Of a stretch of 64,000 nucleotides of DNA, positions 62,690 through 64,000 are shown one piece after another. The stretch's first letter is position 1. Every line of letters begins with the position of its first letter. A model generated the notes under the pieces. It saw only the letters and a list, made by a program, of their open reading frames with translations. It was not told where the DNA came from and searched no databases. The position numbers and the translations under genes were made by a program. The stretch spans positions 62,001 to 126,000 of the forward strand of contig NJAL01000007.1 in assembly GCA_002591725.1 (NCBI GenBank), read 5' to 3'. The stretch is from Candidatus Didemnitutus mandela. GTDB taxonomy: Bacteria; Verrucomicrobiota; Verrucomicrobiia; Opitutales; Opitutaceae.

Positions 62690-64000
62690 CTCAATTTTTT
62701 ATAATAACTTGAAGTAAGTTTTCGAGTTTAGTTTTTGGAGGTAATTTGTATATTTTAACGATAACTTAAATTTTTTAAACCATCTATACCGTGAATATTG
62801 CGAGCAAGTCGGGCGGGCTTCTTGTTACTGTTGGTGGTTTTTAGCCGTGACCAAAGTCAGTTAAGGTGGCAACACTGCTGTTAACTAGCTAAAGTCCGTT
62901 TTTTAAAGGGCAGACAGGCCAAGATAATGTAAACAAACCGGCATATGCAGGCGACGATTTTCTGTGCCAGCTTGTGTCGAATCGGATAATTATCTGTTGG
63001 CATTCGTGCCGGTGGACTGCGTCCTGGCTGGAGCCATTTTGCGGAAAGTGCTGAATGGCGAGGCGGAACCAGCCCGGGAACTTCGTTTTTCGGCCAGCCT
63101 CGATACCGCTGCTCGCCGGACTTAAAGAATGTGTTTCTTCTTTTCGATTTGGTGCCCGAGTTGGCTGAGATAGATGGCTTTTGACTACGGCTTGGGAGGT
63201 TTCCGCACCCGGGCATACGCATACCACCGCTGTGAATTTACGCCTGCCGATTATGCGGCCGTTCCGTTGTAGGGGGGAAACTCTTCATGTAGTTGCCGTA
63301 GTTGCGTTCTTTCTTTCTCAGGTAGCGTAGCGTGAAGGCGTTAATTAGACATGTTCGTGATAGTATCACTAGTGTGTGTTCGACTGCATTGTGGACGACA
63401 GATCGCCAGTCTTTGTAACGAGACACTGGAACCTTTCCTTGGACTGTTTGCCAGCTTATCCATCTTTTCCCTCCAGTATGGCATGGCCAGGGAGGCAGGT
63501 CGCAAAGATAAAAATCTAAAGATCTATCCGCATGGCATGGTGCAGTATCCGAGTGGAATCCGCAACTGGTCCGTTTGTTGTTGGCGGGGGCTTGACAAAA
63601 GCGTTTCTTCCTGCGGGCGCAGGACGGCTATTTTATGGCGACGCTCGACGCTCTTTGTGCGAGGTTGATAGAATAGAAAACAGAAGGGGGTAACTTGAAC
63701 GACCAGGGCGGCTGAAACAAGAATTTTACGCTTAAGGGGGACCTTGTAAAGTGGGTGATGTAGATCCGACAGCCCCAACTCGAGAATCTCGAGTATACCC
63801 AGCCCTTCGATTTGTTTCCCAGTGATCCACCGGCTGGCTAATCGGTCTTTACCGGAGCGTTGGCCATCGTGCTGGGGACCTTAGCTTCGGCTAGCACGGT
63901 GGGAGATGACTTGGTCCTTAACTGCAGACCAGTGGTAGGGTTCGATAGCGAATAACAACGGCACTGTTTTTTCTGGCTTGGAAGCGGTTGCCCATGCAGG
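62690..64000. other. Region without intact genes
   Basis: After an AT-rich stretch (62690-62800) that probably carries the gcvP promoter, no frame is convincing. Both strands have ORFs of 60-113 codons with improbable composition. Near the window end, plus-strand text VFTGALAIVLGTLASASTVG (63849-63910) is a hydrophobic helix from some dead envelope protein. Nothing could be assigned. Confidence 0.35.

Noticed and set aside
62690-62900. Glycine riboswitch upstream of gcvP
   Set aside because: The leader is AT-rich and lacks the conserved GGAGAG-like and GGAC-like blocks expected of the aptamer.
1-64000. tRNA, rRNA, tmRNA, CRISPR arrays, insertion sequences and biosynthetic (PKS/NRPS) genes
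   Set aside because: I looked for T-loop-like GGTTCGA-type sequences with acceptor pairing, regularly spaced repeats, transposase motifs and ketosynthase or adenylation motifs, and found none that held up. Covariance-model searches would be decisive for RNAs.

Overview
The window looks like a slice of a bacterial symbiont genome in an early, still bulky phase of decay. About a dozen housekeeping genes are intact and of normal family length: valS, prfB, sucCD, rph, recD2, dapL, panC, gcvP, an OPT-family transporter, a thioredoxin-like protein and an ATP-grasp-like protein. Together they fill only about 30% of the 64 kb. Much of the rest is not ordinary intergenic DNA. When frames are stitched together it reads as recognisable proteins broken by many stops and small indels. 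Gene content (LL-diaminopimelate aminotransferase, HPr kinase next to the lpt genes, large S9/M14/M28 peptidases, exopolysaccharide genes) suggests a verrucomicrobial, Opitutaceae-like Gram-negative. Low coding density with selective retention resembles published tunicate symbionts such as Candidatus Didemnitutus mandela; that naming is inference only.

Layout. 1-4770: decayed surface-polysaccharide region (tyrosine-autokinase/chain-length regulator remnant, periplasmic binding-protein remnant). 4781-7507: valS. 7690-9714: dead gmd-fcl pair (GDP-fucose synthesis). 9835-12397: prfB, read through a programmed +1 frameshift, with an ATP-grasp-like gene 6 nt behind it. 12400-15800: dead membrane protein, coiled-coil protein and a small ORF. 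16135-18259 (minus): sucC-sucD with a terminator. 20602-21351 (minus): rph. 21380-26059 (minus): dead M28 peptidase, then the lptC-lptA-lptB-hprK cluster at different stages of decay. 26600-32200: dead aldo/keto reductase, S9 peptidase and probable sigma factor. 33006-33938: TlpA-like thioredoxin protein. 34420-35150: dead amidohydrolase. 36880-39856 (minus): recD2 and a dead SDR gene 7 nt downstream. 40040-44330: dead amino-acid permease, TMEM175-like protein and Mla-type lipid-transport operon. 44522-46695: dapL and panC, divergent. 47140-52340: dead panE, M14 carboxypeptidase and thrC. 52445-54391: OPT transporter. 54780-58060 (minus): dead two-component pair. 59718-62687 (minus): gcvP. Both window ends are decayed.

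Functional reading. Retained genes serve translation, RNA processing, DNA repair, the TCA cycle, glycine cleavage, lysine/peptidoglycan precursor synthesis, pantothenate synthesis and peptide uptake. Lost genes serve the cell surface (GDP-fucose, polysaccharide export control, LPS export, phospholipid transport), environmental sensing, secreted peptidases and redundant metabolism. This fits a stable host-associated life with peptides supplied from outside. I saw no biosynthetic gene cluster, CRISPR array, insertion sequence, rRNA or tRNA here. The most distinctive signals are the RF2 frameshift site, paired frame-restoring insertions in lptB and hprK, and the sharp division between intact and broken genes.
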